Source: an uncultured Clostridium sp. (GTDB taxonomy: Bacteria > Bacillota > Clostridia > Lachnospirales > Lachnospiraceae). From it: DNA of 64,000 bases. The notes under the pieces are model-generated. The model was not told where the DNA came from and searched no databases. It saw only the letters and a list, made by a program, of their open reading frames with translations. Where the stretch lies: assembly GCA_946553025.1 (NCBI GenBank), contig CAMNRM010000023.1:1-64000 (forward strand). Direction: 5' to 3'. Position 1 is the first letter of the stretch. The number at the start of each line of letters is the position of its first letter. The position numbers and the translations under genes were made by a program. Of this stretch, positions 50,123 to 58,930 are shown one piece after another.

Positions 50123-51016
50123 ATGATGGAAGCAGTGTTTCAGTGGATAAAAAATATTACCTATTACCTGATTTTTGTCAGCCTGCTTTCGCACCTGATG
50201 CCTGCGGGAAAATATGAGCAGTATATGAAGCTGTTTTTTGGCGCGGTATTTATCCTGCTCGTTGTCGCGCCGCTGACCGGGGGGCTGCATTTGGACGGGA
50301 GGCTGGCGCAAGCCTATGAACAAATCCGTTTTACCCAGGAGCAGGGTGAATTTGAACATAAGCTTTGGGGAATGGAAGAGGAGCGGATTGCCCGGATGAT
50401 TAAACAGTACGAAGAGGCAGTGGGCATGGATGTCCGGGCAATGGCTGAGGATGAAGGTTTTTACTGCCTGTCCGCGGGAGCGAAGATTGAGGAAAGGGAA
50501 GGGGAAGAGAAATTTGGGCAGGTCGTGGAGATTGTGATGGTGATTGGGGGCGGGGAGAATGAGGAAGATAGAAGTGGGATGCAGGAAGAGGGAGGTGGGG
50601 CGCAGGAAGGAAAAGGCGGGATGTATGAAGGGGAAAAGGTGAGCGGTAAACATGATGACAGGGATGCAGATGGGGCAGGTGAGGAGAATAAGGTTGGAAA
50701 AATGGTTTCCATTGACCCGGTTCAGATTGTTATTGACCGGGGGAATAAGGACGGCGTACAGGGTGAAAATGTAGAGAGGGCTGGTGAAAGGGGGCAGGAT
50801 AAGGAGGGGGGAAAAAGGGATGAAGGAATACAGGGCAAAAATTTAGAAAAAAATGGTGAAAAGATACAGAATAGAGATGGAAAAAAAGATAATGAAGGAG
50901 CACAGAACGGAGCCTGGGAAAAAAAACAGGAGGCAGTAGAGGAATTTCAGAGGAAGGTGGCAAGGTATTATGGATTGGAGGAAGAAGCTGTGCGGATTAC
51001 CTGGAAGGATAACTAA
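50123..51016 (+). CDS. spoIIIAF: Stage III sporulation protein AF with long low-complexity insertion
   Basis: 297 residues against about 200 in Bacillus. The N-terminal two-helix membrane part (ITYYLIFVSLLSHLMPAGKYEQYMKLFFGAVFILLVVAPL) and the following coiled region are normal. Then comes a Gly/Glu/Asn-rich repetitive insertion (about residues 145-275: EGGGAQEGKGGMYEGEK, GKNLEKNGEKIQNRDGKK) that interrupts the ring-forming domain strands; one strand, VSIDPVQIVIDRG, remains recognisable between inserts. The final helix region VARYYGLEEEAVRITWKD closes the family. Overlaps spoIIIAG by 47 bases. Confidence 0.88.
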   Translation: MMEAVFQWIKNITYYLIFVSLLSHLMPAGKYEQYMKLFFGAVFILLVVAPLTGGLHLDGRLAQAYEQIRFTQEQGEFEHKLWGMEEERIARMIKQYEEAVGMDVRAMAEDEGFYCLSAGAKIEEREGEEKFGQVVEIVMVIGGGENEEDRSGMQEEGGGAQEGKGGMYEGEKVSGKHDDRDADGAGEENKVGKMVSIDPVQIVIDRGNKDGVQGENVERAGERGQDKEGGKRDEGIQGKNLEKNGEKIQNRDGKKDNEGAQNGAWEKKQEAVEEFQRKVARYYGLEEEAVRITWKDN

Positions 51017-51776
51017 GGAGGGATGGATTGTTCTGCTTTGTCTTGGTTTAATTATGATGATTGTTGCCATGCCGTTATCCGGGAAGGATGGGGGTGGGGG
51101 GAAGACGGGCGGAGCGGGTATGAATGGAGGGAATTTGGAAAAGGCAGGGGTGGGCAAAGAGGGAAGCGGGGAGGCGGCAGAAGATAATTCTCTGGAAGGT
51201 TCTCTGGCGAAGGTTTTGGCGGAAAAGACAGGGTTGACAGATTTGTCCGGTTCGTCGAAGGCAGGGACGGCGGATCTGGCAGGTTCATCGAAGGCAGGGG
51301 ATTTTTTTGGTTCATCGAAGGAACAGGGGCAAGAAGGGGTGGGCGGGGGCGATCCGCTTGCTTCTTATGAGGCTGTTTTGGAAAACCGGGTGAAGGAGGT
51401 GCTGAAAAAGGTTGAGGGCGTGGGGGCGGTGGATGTGCTTATTGTCCTGAAATCCTCGGAGGAAAGGGTTTACCGCACGGACGGGAAAAGTTCGCAGTCA
51501 TCGACAAAGGAGGTGGATTCTGCCGGTGGAAGCCGGGAAGTGACCGAGCAGCAGGAGGAGGTGAACACGGTGCTTTCGTCGGGAGGAGGGAATCTTTCGG
51601 GCAATGGGGGAAGCGGGGCGCTTTTAGAAAAGGAACTGCGCCCGGAGCTGTCAGGAATTATCATCAGCGCCCAGGGGGGAGGAAGTCCGGCGGTAAAAGC
51701 AGAAATTACTGAGGCAATGGAGGCATTATTTGGGCTTCCGGCTCATAAAATTAAAGTATTAAAACGGGTGGAATAA
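50970..51776 (+). CDS. spoIIIAG: Stage III sporulation protein AG
   Basis: 268 residues. One membrane helix (EGWIVLLCLGLIMMIVAMPL, about residue 18) is followed by a Gly/Ser-rich stretch with three decayed GSSKAG units, then the ring-building domain (YEAVLENRVKEVLKKVEGVGAVDVLIVLKSS, and later ELSGIIISAQGGGSPAVKAEITEAMEALFGLPAHKIKVLKR). It forms the large channel ring in the space between membranes. The start codon lies inside the end of spoIIIAF. Confidence 0.92.
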   Translation: MDWRKKLCGLPGRITKEGWIVLLCLGLIMMIVAMPLSGKDGGGGKTGGAGMNGGNLEKAGVGKEGSGEAAEDNSLEGSLAKVLAEKTGLTDLSGSSKAGTADLAGSSKAGDFFGSSKEQGQEGVGGGDPLASYEAVLENRVKEVLKKVEGVGAVDVLIVLKSSEERVYRTDGKSSQSSTKEVDSAGGSREVTEQQEEVNTVLSSGGGNLSGNGGSGALLEKELRPELSGIIISAQGGGSPAVKAEITEAMEALFGLPAHKIKVLKRVE

Positions 51777-51789
51777 AGGAGCGAGTAGA

Positions 51790-52584
51790 ATGAAACCAAA
51801 AAAAGAATTGAACATGAAAAAACTGTTTCGCCGGAACCAGGTGATTATTACCGCGCTTGCCGTGATGATTGCGGCTGCCGGATATCTGAATTATGCCGGG
51901 AAACAGGAACTGGCAGCGGGGAGCGAGGTGTTTGAAGCGGGGATGCTGGAGATTTCCGACGAAGATATCCTGGCAGAGAACCAGGCCAGCCCTAACTACG
52001 GCGAAACCCTGTACGAAATCGGAAGCCTGGATCAGGATGTTTCCGACGACGGCACCATTGAAGAGGCAATGATGGAAAATGAAGGCGATCCATTTGCCGC
52101 CGAAACAGGAGAAGAAGGCATGGCAGCGGCAGGCGATCAGGTTTACGCCGAGGCACCGGAGCAGGGAGCACAGGAAAGCGGCCTGGAAAATCCGGGAGAA
52201 GCCGTACTTACCAGCGGGATGAGCGTAACGGATTACATAGCCAATGTGCAGTTAAACCGGGAACAGATCCGGGCAAAGAATAAGGATGCACTGATGAATT
52301 TAATTAACAGCACAGGAATTGAAGAAGCGGCAAAACAGCAGGCTATTCAGGAAATGATTGATTTAACGGCGATTGCCGAGAGAGAAAACGCAGCAGAAAC
52401 CTTATTGATGGCAAAAGGATTTGCCGATCCGGTGGTCAGCGTATCGTCCGGGCAGGTGGATGTGGTGATTAATGCGCCGAGCATTACCGATCAGCAGAGG
52501 GCGCAGATTGAAGACATCGTTAAGCGCAAAACCGAAGTGACCGCGGATCAGATAGTGATTTCTTTGATGAATTTATCGGAATAG
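51790..52584 (+). CDS. spoIIIAH: Stage III sporulation protein AH
   Basis: 264 residues. An N-terminal membrane helix (NQVIITALAVMIAAAGYLNYAG) is followed by an acidic, Ala/Glu-rich linker and the YscJ/FliF-like ring domain (LNREQIRAKNKDALMNLINS, FADPVVSVSSGQVDVVINAPSITDQQRAQIEDIVKRKTEV). It binds SpoIIQ from the mother-cell side. Last gene of the operon; ribosome site AAAGGAGCGAG, and a clear terminator follows. Confidence 0.94.
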   Translation: MKPKKELNMKKLFRRNQVIITALAVMIAAAGYLNYAGKQELAAGSEVFEAGMLEISDEDILAENQASPNYGETLYEIGSLDQDVSDDGTIEEAMMENEGDPFAAETGEEGMAAAGDQVYAEAPEQGAQESGLENPGEAVLTSGMSVTDYIANVQLNREQIRAKNKDALMNLINSTGIEEAAKQQAIQEMIDLTAIAERENAAETLLMAKGFADPVVSVSSGQVDVVINAPSITDQQRAQIEDIVKRKTEVTADQIVISLMNLSE

Positions 52585-52632
52585 GCGGAAAATAAAGCCC
52601 TTGGTTTTGGGTGTATTTAAAAATAATGGTTT

Positions 52633-52674
52633 AAGGCTGGATGGCAGATGGGGCTGTCCAGCCTTGTTTATTTG
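52633..52674 (+). terminator. Terminator of the spoIIIA operon
   Basis: AAGGCTGGA pairs with TCCAGCCTT, followed by GTTTATTTG. Confidence 0.75.
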
Positions 52675-52718
52675 TAGTTATCAATGATTTTTCCTGCATC
52701 TTCAGCTAACAATAAACG

Positions 52719-53255
52719 TTACGGCTGAACGAAAAATTGTTCTAAGTCGGGATTTAGCCCTTCCTCACTGATACAGGATAGGATATCATGATGGTTGAAT
52801 CCGATAATCCAATGATATTTTTTGGAAACAATGTAATAATCAAGCCAGCCCATACCGCAAAAAGCGCTTTGATTGAGATGATAAAGTACTTTCACCAGTT
52901 CCGGAATATAGCTTTCAAAAAGCAGGAATTTTTCTCCGAAATGCCAGTCACTGCCCTGATCAATCAAAAAATAAACCATGCCCTCTTCCTGGATGATCTG
53001 CGGAAGATGGCAGAACCAGGCGGAATGGTCAACCGGATAACAGCCGATAAGGTTTTTCATGCTTTTCGGGCTGTAACCGTTCGTATTTGCCCAGTGCAGG
53101 CCGTTTTTCCATGTTTTGGTTTTATCTGCAAATTTTTCTGTGATTGCCTGATAGATGCTTTTCCACTGGTCGTTTCTGACTTTATGAAATCGGGTTTGGT
53201 CGATGGCACATTGTTCAATTAATTCATGTTCAAGCCAATGGGGGAATTGAGCCAT
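52719..53255 (-). CDS. Uncharacterised cytoplasmic protein
   Basis: 178 residues, no signal or membrane helix, rich in Trp, His and Phe. It starts MAQFPHWLEHELIEQCAIDQ and has WKNGLHWANTNGY, VYFLIDQGSDWHFGEKFLLFES, and an end with YYIVSKKYHWIIGFNHHDIL. The alternation of strand and aromatic residues suggests a compact alpha/beta fold similar to small SUKH-like or immunity-like proteins, but I do not recognise the family. Single gene convergent with the spoIIIA operon. Confidence 0.7.
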   Translation of the reverse strand: MAQFPHWLEHELIEQCAIDQTRFHKVRNDQWKSIYQAITEKFADKTKTWKNGLHWANTNGYSPKSMKNLIGCYPVDHSAWFCHLPQIIQEEGMVYFLIDQGSDWHFGEKFLLFESYIPELVKVLYHLNQSAFCGMGWLDYYIVSKKYHWIIGFNHHDILSCISEEGLNPDLEQFFVQP

Positions 53256-53517
53256 GATATTTTCTCGCTTTCCGAAGATTTTGATAAAGTAAGTATAGGA
53301 AGGTTTTTCTTAGTTGTCAAATGGATTGATGCAGGTTTTTGATGCAGATTTTCCATAAATTATTTGACTTCTAAATAAAAAAAAATTATAATTATATCGA
53401 TAACAAATAAAAACGGAAATACATTTTCTGAAATCGAATCTTTTATAAGTGACCTGCTCCTGTTATTTTAGAAATGGGAGGACTTTTTGCTGAATTTGGT
53501 TAAAGGGGGGTTCACAG

Positions 53518-54072
53518 ATGCAGTTAAAGCAGGAAAAAACGTACACGATAGAAGATATTTATGCTCTGCCAGAAGGTCAGCGGGCCGAACTGATTGACGG
53601 AGTTCTTTATAATATGGCTCCGCCAAGGAGAATACACCAGGAAATGGTAAGCCAATTTACTAAAGTAGTCGGACAGTATATTGACGAACATCATGGACGC
53701 TGTAAAGTCTATCCTGCTCCTTTTGCTGTATTTTTAAATGCTGATGATAAAAACTACGTGGAACCGGATATTTCTGTTATCTGTGACAGGAATAAACTGA
53801 ATGACTATGGCTGTAATGGTGCCCCTGACTGGATTATTGAAGTAACTTCTCCCTCTGACCCTCAGCGGGATTATGGTATTAAGTTATTTAAGTACAGAAC
53901 CGCCGGTGTTCGGGAATACTGGATCGTCAATCCGCAGAAAAAAACCGTAATGGTCTATGATTTTGAGAAAGAACAGTTTTCTAATCAGTATAATTTTGAT
54001 GATACTATTCCCGTATGCATTTTTCATAACTTGAATATTTGTATAAACCAGCTTATTGACGATGAAAAATAA
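53518..54072 (+). CDS. Uma2-family (DUF820) nuclease-like protein
   Basis: 184 residues with the Uma2 pattern: YTIEDIYALPEGQRAELIDGVLYNM (Glu/Asp near residue 25), YVEPDISVICDRNKL (PD, about 82), and APDWIIEVTSPSD (ExT/S variation of ExK, about 103), then KLFKYRTAGVREYWIVNPQKKTV. This is a PD-(D/E)XK-like fold common in cyanobacteria and gut Firmicutes; the biological function is unknown. Starts after AAAGGGGGGTTCAC. Confidence 0.87.
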   Translation: MQLKQEKTYTIEDIYALPEGQRAELIDGVLYNMAPPRRIHQEMVSQFTKVVGQYIDEHHGRCKVYPAPFAVFLNADDKNYVEPDISVICDRNKLNDYGCNGAPDWIIEVTSPSDPQRDYGIKLFKYRTAGVREYWIVNPQKKTVMVYDFEKEQFSNQYNFDDTIPVCIFHNLNICINQLIDDEK

Positions 54073-54212
54073 TTTAACCTATTTAAGGAAGTCCCCCGCT
54101 TTATCAGGCATTCCGAATTTCCTTTGACAGGGTGTGCCAAATTTCTCATGATGTTATATACAGTTTATTTGATACACCCTCAGTAAAGATACCTGTAAAG
54201 ATAATTTTGGTT

Positions 54213-54971
54213 TTATTTCTTCGCCACAATCAGATACCGGTGAATTGTCCCTTCGATGTAGCCCTGCGTTTCAACCGTTTTTTGCATTTCCAGCAGTTTA
54301 TCGAAACACCGCTCTACCGAAAATCCCGGAAATTCCCATTCAATAATGTGCGCAAACCATACAAACGCATCAATAGCATAAAATCGAATCGGGCGATAGG
54401 CTTCTTTTGCGCAAATCAGCTGAAATCCGGCATCTTCAAATACGGTTTTCTGTTCTTTAAGGTTTAAATGTGGAAACGGTTTTTCAGTTCCCGGAAGAAC
54501 CATTTCTACCAAATCCCGTTCATTATCGCCGCCGACCTGTTCCGTAATAAAGACGCCATCCTTCTTTAACAGACGGTATAATTCCCCGGCATCAAAACTT
54601 CCATGCCGGTTAATAATTACATCAAATGACTGACGGGCAAAAGGGATTTTTGAAGGATTGCTGCATTCTTTAAAGCAAATTCCCAAAGGCAATAACGTTT
54701 CCCTGCATAATTCTACATTGGGTTTAAATCCTTCAGTTGCTGATGTTTTGGCAAAGGGATGCTGCAAAGACAGGAGAAATTCCCCGCCGCCGGTATCATA
54801 ATCCAGGAGATCAAGTTCATCGCTTAAATACTGCTTTACGATCTTTTCATAATCCCACGGCAAGTCCTTTTCTTCGGTATATTTCCCGCGAATATGCGAA
54901 AAATCCCAGCCTTTAATGTGCGCTGCTTTTTCTTCTTCCATCCAAATTGCTTTTAATTCATCTTTATTCAT
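54213..54971 (-). CDS. SAM-dependent methyltransferase
   Basis: 252 residues. Class I Rossmann pattern: LLDYDTGGGEFLLSL (motif I, about residue 54), TEGFKPNVELCRE (motif II), FDVIINRHGSFDAGELYRLLKKDGVFITEQVGG (motifs IV-V). The N-terminal helix-rich part (IWMEEEKAAHIKGWDFSHIRG) is like that of small-molecule methyltransferases of Firmicutes. The substrate cannot be read from sequence or neighbours. Ribosome site GGAAAGGAAGCAGTTGAA. Confidence 0.85.
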   Translation of the reverse strand: MNKDELKAIWMEEEKAAHIKGWDFSHIRGKYTEEKDLPWDYEKIVKQYLSDELDLLDYDTGGGEFLLSLQHPFAKTSATEGFKPNVELCRETLLPLGICFKECSNPSKIPFARQSFDVIINRHGSFDAGELYRLLKKDGVFITEQVGGDNERDLVEMVLPGTEKPFPHLNLKEQKTVFEDAGFQLICAKEAYRPIRFYAIDAFVWFAHIIEWEFPGFSVERCFDKLLEMQKTVETQGYIEGTIHRYLIVAKK

Positions 54972-55229
54972 TTCAACTGCTTCCTTTCCAATGCGTTTAT
55001 TTTATCGGTATCAGGCAGAAACTTGTTTGTTTAAAAAAATTATATTTAATCATGCCTGAAAAAGAAAAACAAATGATCGGTGCAGTTTTTGACAACATTA
55101 ATCTTCTTGATTATCCTCGATGCAATCTGCTGTCTGATAAAACTGCACCGAGTAATTAATTCGTTTTTTCATCTCTGACCTCCTAAATCGTTTATTTCTT
55201 TTCTTTTAATCGAACGATGTGTCATTTTC
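54972..55229. other. Intergenic stretch with a 12-bp inverted repeat
   Basis: No convincing gene. CGGTGCAGTTTT (55078) and AAAACTGCACCG (55139) form a perfect 12-base inverted repeat around 49 bases. A 35-codon frame starting MPEKEKQMIGAVFDN spans it and ends just past it; it has no clear homology and may be a gene relic. Confidence 0.5.
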
Positions 55230-56924
55230 TTACAAGCAAAGTTCTTCATAAGGGAATGTAGGTTCCCGCAGCACTTCTATTTTACACTCATGGCGCTTGC
55301 TCTTGTCATTTCGGTGATAAGCTATGCCTACGGCGAGGATTCGTCCGGTGCATTTAGGTAATTCACCCAATTTTCCTTCAAAGTTTCGTGCATAGCTTCT
55401 GGCTTTGATTTGTTTAATTGCATTATCTGCTGTATCATCAACTTTTAGTTCCAGAATTATCCCATCATCTTTTGGCTGATAGGGATAGAAAATGAAATCT
55501 ACATAACCTTTGCCGGATGCTTCTTCCTGTCGAATGTCATAAAATTCTCTTGCCTGAAGATAAGCAAAAGTGATTATTTTGGATAGTTCAGCTTCGCTGC
55601 TGTAGCGGATTAAGGGACTTTCTGTGTCATGAACTCGTTCGAGGATTTCTGTCATAGTTTTTGTGTCACCGGCTTTTGTGGCTTCCAGCATTTTTGAGGA
55701 TTGGACAGCTAATCGGTACATATAGCCAAATGCAGGCTTTTGCTTTACCATATCCGCAAATTTATCCATCAGTTCTTTATTGGGAATGGACACATAGCCA
55801 TTGGCATAACTTAAAAATCCGTAGACAACCATGGCGGAATAAATTTCATCTTTTGTTTTTAACTCCATGGATGTGGAAGCGTATTCCTGTACATTGGCGG
55901 GTATTGCTTTTCCGGTCATTAAAGTCAGAATATCATCGCGGATATCATCCAGATTGTTTTTTACATAATAATAGATTTCATCATAGGGACCGGAACTTGT
56001 CCAGTAGCTTCCAGGCTGGTTATCATTTAACGCGCCGATAACGGACCGGGGATTATACAGGCTTTTTCCTGTCCTTGTCTGGTATCCATCGTACCAGAGT
56101 TTTAAGGAATAGCGGGTTAGTTTTGGCTGTTTTTCTTCCCTTAAATATCTTTGATAGAGCTCATCCACTTCTTCTTCCAAAAAGCCAAAATACTCACTGT
56201 ATTTTTCTTTGGTGGACATGGAATATTCAAAAAACATATTTAATTCAGAACCGCTGGAATATTTGGCAATGGGAAGAATCCCGGTCATATAGGCCATTTC
56301 CACATAGGCTTTATCTTTCAGCAGCATACTGAGGAATCGGGTAAATTCTCTTTTATCGCCATCTGTGACAAACTCCTGATGATAAATATAATCCCATTCA
56401 TCCAAAATAAAAATAAATTTCTCTCCATTACAGTATTCATAAACTTTTTTTAGTGCATCCCAGACCGAATCCTCGCTTTCTATCTCTCCATGGGGATAGG
56501 ATTTTCTTAAATCGGTGATGAGATTTTTTTCTATTCTGGCAATGTATTGTTTATAGGAATGACAGTTCTTTGGTGTTTCATTTAACATAATATGAATAAC
56601 ATTATGATGGTTTAAGTGTTTTGAATACCATGGATAGCTGGACAGGTTTAAATGGTCAAATAATTCATGACTGTCTATTCCTTTTCCCAGGTAGGAAGCT
56701 ATCATATTTGCCATTACGGTTTTACCAAAACGCCGTGGCCGGGTAATACACACATATTTGGAACCTCTTCCCTGATTTTTTCCTGATTTTTCTTTCCTGT
56801 TTTTCTCTAATTCTATCAGGGGAATCAGTTCGTTAAGGATTTCTGTTTTATCGACAAAGTAAATTCGGGAATATTCTTCCTGAAATAAGCCATAGGCGTT
56901 TGTACTGTTTAAATAAACTCCCAT
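55230..56924 (-). CDS. AAA-ATPase-like / PD-(D/E)XK domain protein (paralogue A)
   Basis: 564 residues from MGVYLNSTNAYGLFQEEYSR at 56924; this start matches the paralogue at 57052, while the track adds eight codons. Motifs: FVDKTEIL, P-loop-like CITRPRRFGKTVMANMI (about residue 63), IFILDEWDYIYHQ (about 160), AYMTGILPIAKY, and LWYDGYQT. The C-terminus has GYVDFIFYPYQP and GIILELKVDD, the nuclease-like D...ExK core. Function unknown. Its promoter and leader are an almost exact copy of those of the next gene upstream. Confidence 0.87.
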   Translation of the reverse strand: MGVYLNSTNAYGLFQEEYSRIYFVDKTEILNELIPLIELEKNRKEKSGKNQGRGSKYVCITRPRRFGKTVMANMIASYLGKGIDSHELFDHLNLSSYPWYSKHLNHHNVIHIMLNETPKNCHSYKQYIARIEKNLITDLRKSYPHGEIESEDSVWDALKKVYEYCNGEKFIFILDEWDYIYHQEFVTDGDKREFTRFLSMLLKDKAYVEMAYMTGILPIAKYSSGSELNMFFEYSMSTKEKYSEYFGFLEEEVDELYQRYLREEKQPKLTRYSLKLWYDGYQTRTGKSLYNPRSVIGALNDNQPGSYWTSSGPYDEIYYYVKNNLDDIRDDILTLMTGKAIPANVQEYASTSMELKTKDEIYSAMVVYGFLSYANGYVSIPNKELMDKFADMVKQKPAFGYMYRLAVQSSKMLEATKAGDTKTMTEILERVHDTESPLIRYSSEAELSKIITFAYLQAREFYDIRQEEASGKGYVDFIFYPYQPKDDGIILELKVDDTADNAIKQIKARSYARNFEGKLGELPKCTGRILAVGIAYHRNDKSKRHECKIEVLREPTFPYEELCL

Positions 56925-56929
56925 TTTGT

Positions 56930-57013
56930 GGTTACGCCCCCTTCCCATGCTTAGATCTTTATTATCATGTTTTCATCTTAACATAGATTTTTTGGGGATT
57001 CAAGGAAAAAGGC
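56930..57013 (-). repeat. 84-bp promoter/leader repeat (copy 1)
   Basis: 83 of 84 bases are the same as at 58696-58779. On the minus strand it contains TTGAAT (56998-57003), a 17-base spacer and TAAGAT (56975-56980), then ATGGGAAGGGGGCGTAACC. Here the leader ATG at 56948 reads in frame into the ATPase gene. Confidence 0.9.
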
Positions 57014-57051
57014 GTGGAAAATCGATAGTTATCCATAACTAGTACTGCATG

Positions 57052-58662
57052 TCAGGACTGGATATTTCTAAAATTTTCCATGCGTTCAATAACACAGGTA
57101 TGTTTTTTTCTGTTCTTATCATAGTTGATGCCCGCCAAGAGCAGATTACCATGATAATCCTTTAAAGCATCTATATAATGTTTATCCTTGATCTGTGCGA
57201 TAGCCCCTTTGGCGCTTTTATTCCATTTTAGTTCCAGTACCACTGCAGGTTTGTCCGCATGGATTTTCCTTGGTATCAGGCAGATATCGGCAAAGCCTTT
57301 TCCTGAAGGCAGTTCACGGACGGTGGTATAATATTCTCGGGCAAAATAGAATGCCAGGTTTATGGTGCAGCTCAGTGAATTTTCATCGTTATATTGCAGG
57401 CAGGAAATTTCATCATGGGCACGTTCTATTCCTTCCGCTACAGAATCACTGTCCAGATTCCACAAGGCATCCAGCAGTTTACGGGACGCCTCCACAGAAC
57501 GGACTACTTCATGCCAGTCCATGGTACGGATGGCATTGAGGTATTCCTGGGATACTTCTTTATTGGGGATGGACACCATTTCTTTTTCACTGTCATAAGT
57601 CAGATATCCCAAGTGAACCAGCAGAGTCAGCACATCATCTTTTGTAGCAAAGGTAGTCATATCATTTGTGAAGGTTCCGGTGTTGATGCGGACGCTTCCT
57701 CCGGCAAGCATGTTGATCACGGAATCCTTCAGGCCATCCATATTCATCTGAATATAGATTTTTAATGCTTCGTAGGTTTCTGTCTGATTCCAATAAGCAC
57801 CAAATTGATAGCGGAGCATAGCTTCCACAACCGATCTGGGGCTGTACATCGAATATATCTGGTTTCCAAAACGGCTGTGCGTAACAAGTTTATAACCGTC
57901 ATACCATGCTTTTGCCTCTTCAAAATTCATTTGATAGGTTTTACATAATGCATGAACTTCCTCTTCTGTAAATCCGAAAAAACGAGCAAAATCTCCCGCT
58001 TCGATCATGGAATATTCCGTAAACATATTTAGCGCGGAATGTGTTCCATATTTCTTGATTGGTAAAATTCCTGTCATATAAGCAAGCCCTACATAATCCT
58101 TATCTTTCAGCCATGCCCGTAAGAAATCGAGATATTTTTTCTGCGCATCCTGATCTTTTGTGTACTCCCGAAACAGGCAGTCCCACTCGTCGATCAGGAT
58201 AATAAAGGGTTGCCCTGTTTTTCCATAGATGTCCCTCATGACCTGAACCAGGTTATTTTCGTCACGGAAACAAACATCTTTAAATTCATCGATAAGTTCC
58301 AGAAGAAGATATTTTTGCAGCATTGCCAGCATCTTCGTTATATGGTGCGTGGCGCTTAAGAAATCCTGTATATTAATTTTTATTACATGGTATTGATTTC
58401 GATGTTTTTGGTAGGAACTCACTGTGCTGACGGCAAGTTGATCAAACAGCGCAGAACTATCCTCGGTACAGTCATAATATGCGGCCATCATATTTACTGT
58501 CATAGATTTACCAAAGCGGCGCGGGCGGCTGACACAGAGGAATCGCTGTTCTGTCCCTATTGCACGGTTGGTATAGTGAAGAAGTTTGCTTTTATCTACA
58601 AATATCGGAGAATTCAGCGCTATCTTAAAAGCACTGCTCCCTGTATTCAAATAACTGCCCAT
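57052..58662 (-). CDS. AAA-ATPase-like / PD-(D/E)XK domain protein (paralogue B)
   Basis: 536 residues, start MGSYLNTGSSAF after CGGAGGTAAGACGC. Motifs: FVDKSKLL, CVSRPRRFGKSMTVNMM (about residue 41), FIILIDEWDCLFRE (about 155), AYMTGILPIKKYG, and AWYDGYKL. C-terminus GFADICLIPRKI and AVVLELKWNKSAKG give the nuclease-like core. Clearly related to paralogue A but well diverged in sequence, although the promoters are nearly identical. Function unknown. Confidence 0.87.
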   Translation of the reverse strand: MGSYLNTGSSAFKIALNSPIFVDKSKLLHYTNRAIGTEQRFLCVSRPRRFGKSMTVNMMAAYYDCTEDSSALFDQLAVSTVSSYQKHRNQYHVIKINIQDFLSATHHITKMLAMLQKYLLLELIDEFKDVCFRDENNLVQVMRDIYGKTGQPFIILIDEWDCLFREYTKDQDAQKKYLDFLRAWLKDKDYVGLAYMTGILPIKKYGTHSALNMFTEYSMIEAGDFARFFGFTEEEVHALCKTYQMNFEEAKAWYDGYKLVTHSRFGNQIYSMYSPRSVVEAMLRYQFGAYWNQTETYEALKIYIQMNMDGLKDSVINMLAGGSVRINTGTFTNDMTTFATKDDVLTLLVHLGYLTYDSEKEMVSIPNKEVSQEYLNAIRTMDWHEVVRSVEASRKLLDALWNLDSDSVAEGIERAHDEISCLQYNDENSLSCTINLAFYFAREYYTTVRELPSGKGFADICLIPRKIHADKPAVVLELKWNKSAKGAIAQIKDKHYIDALKDYHGNLLLAGINYDKNRKKHTCVIERMENFRNIQS

Positions 58663-58695
58663 GCGTCTTACCTCCGTTTTGGATTTAAAGAAAGG

Positions 58696-58779
58696 GGTTA
58701 CGCCCCCTTCCCATGTTTAGATCTTTATTATCATGTTTTCATCTTAACATAGATTTTTTGGGGATTCAAGGAAAAAGGC
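58696..58779 (-). repeat. 84-bp promoter/leader repeat (copy 2)
   Basis: Partner of the repeat at 56930. The same promoter lies at 58741-58769. Here the leader ATG opens a nine-codon frame (MGRGRNPFL, stop) that ends before the real ATPase start. Confidence 0.9.
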
Positions 58780-58930
58780 TTCCTTTTTCATCAGAATAGC
58801 CCTTTTCAAACCCTCCTCTATCTGCTATAATGAAACAAGAATCAGGGCAGAATAAGGTCAGGAATCCCGGGATAATCAGGGATGACGGCAAAAATCTGCA
58901 TTAATTTTGCATCAGGCAGGAGGTAAGATT

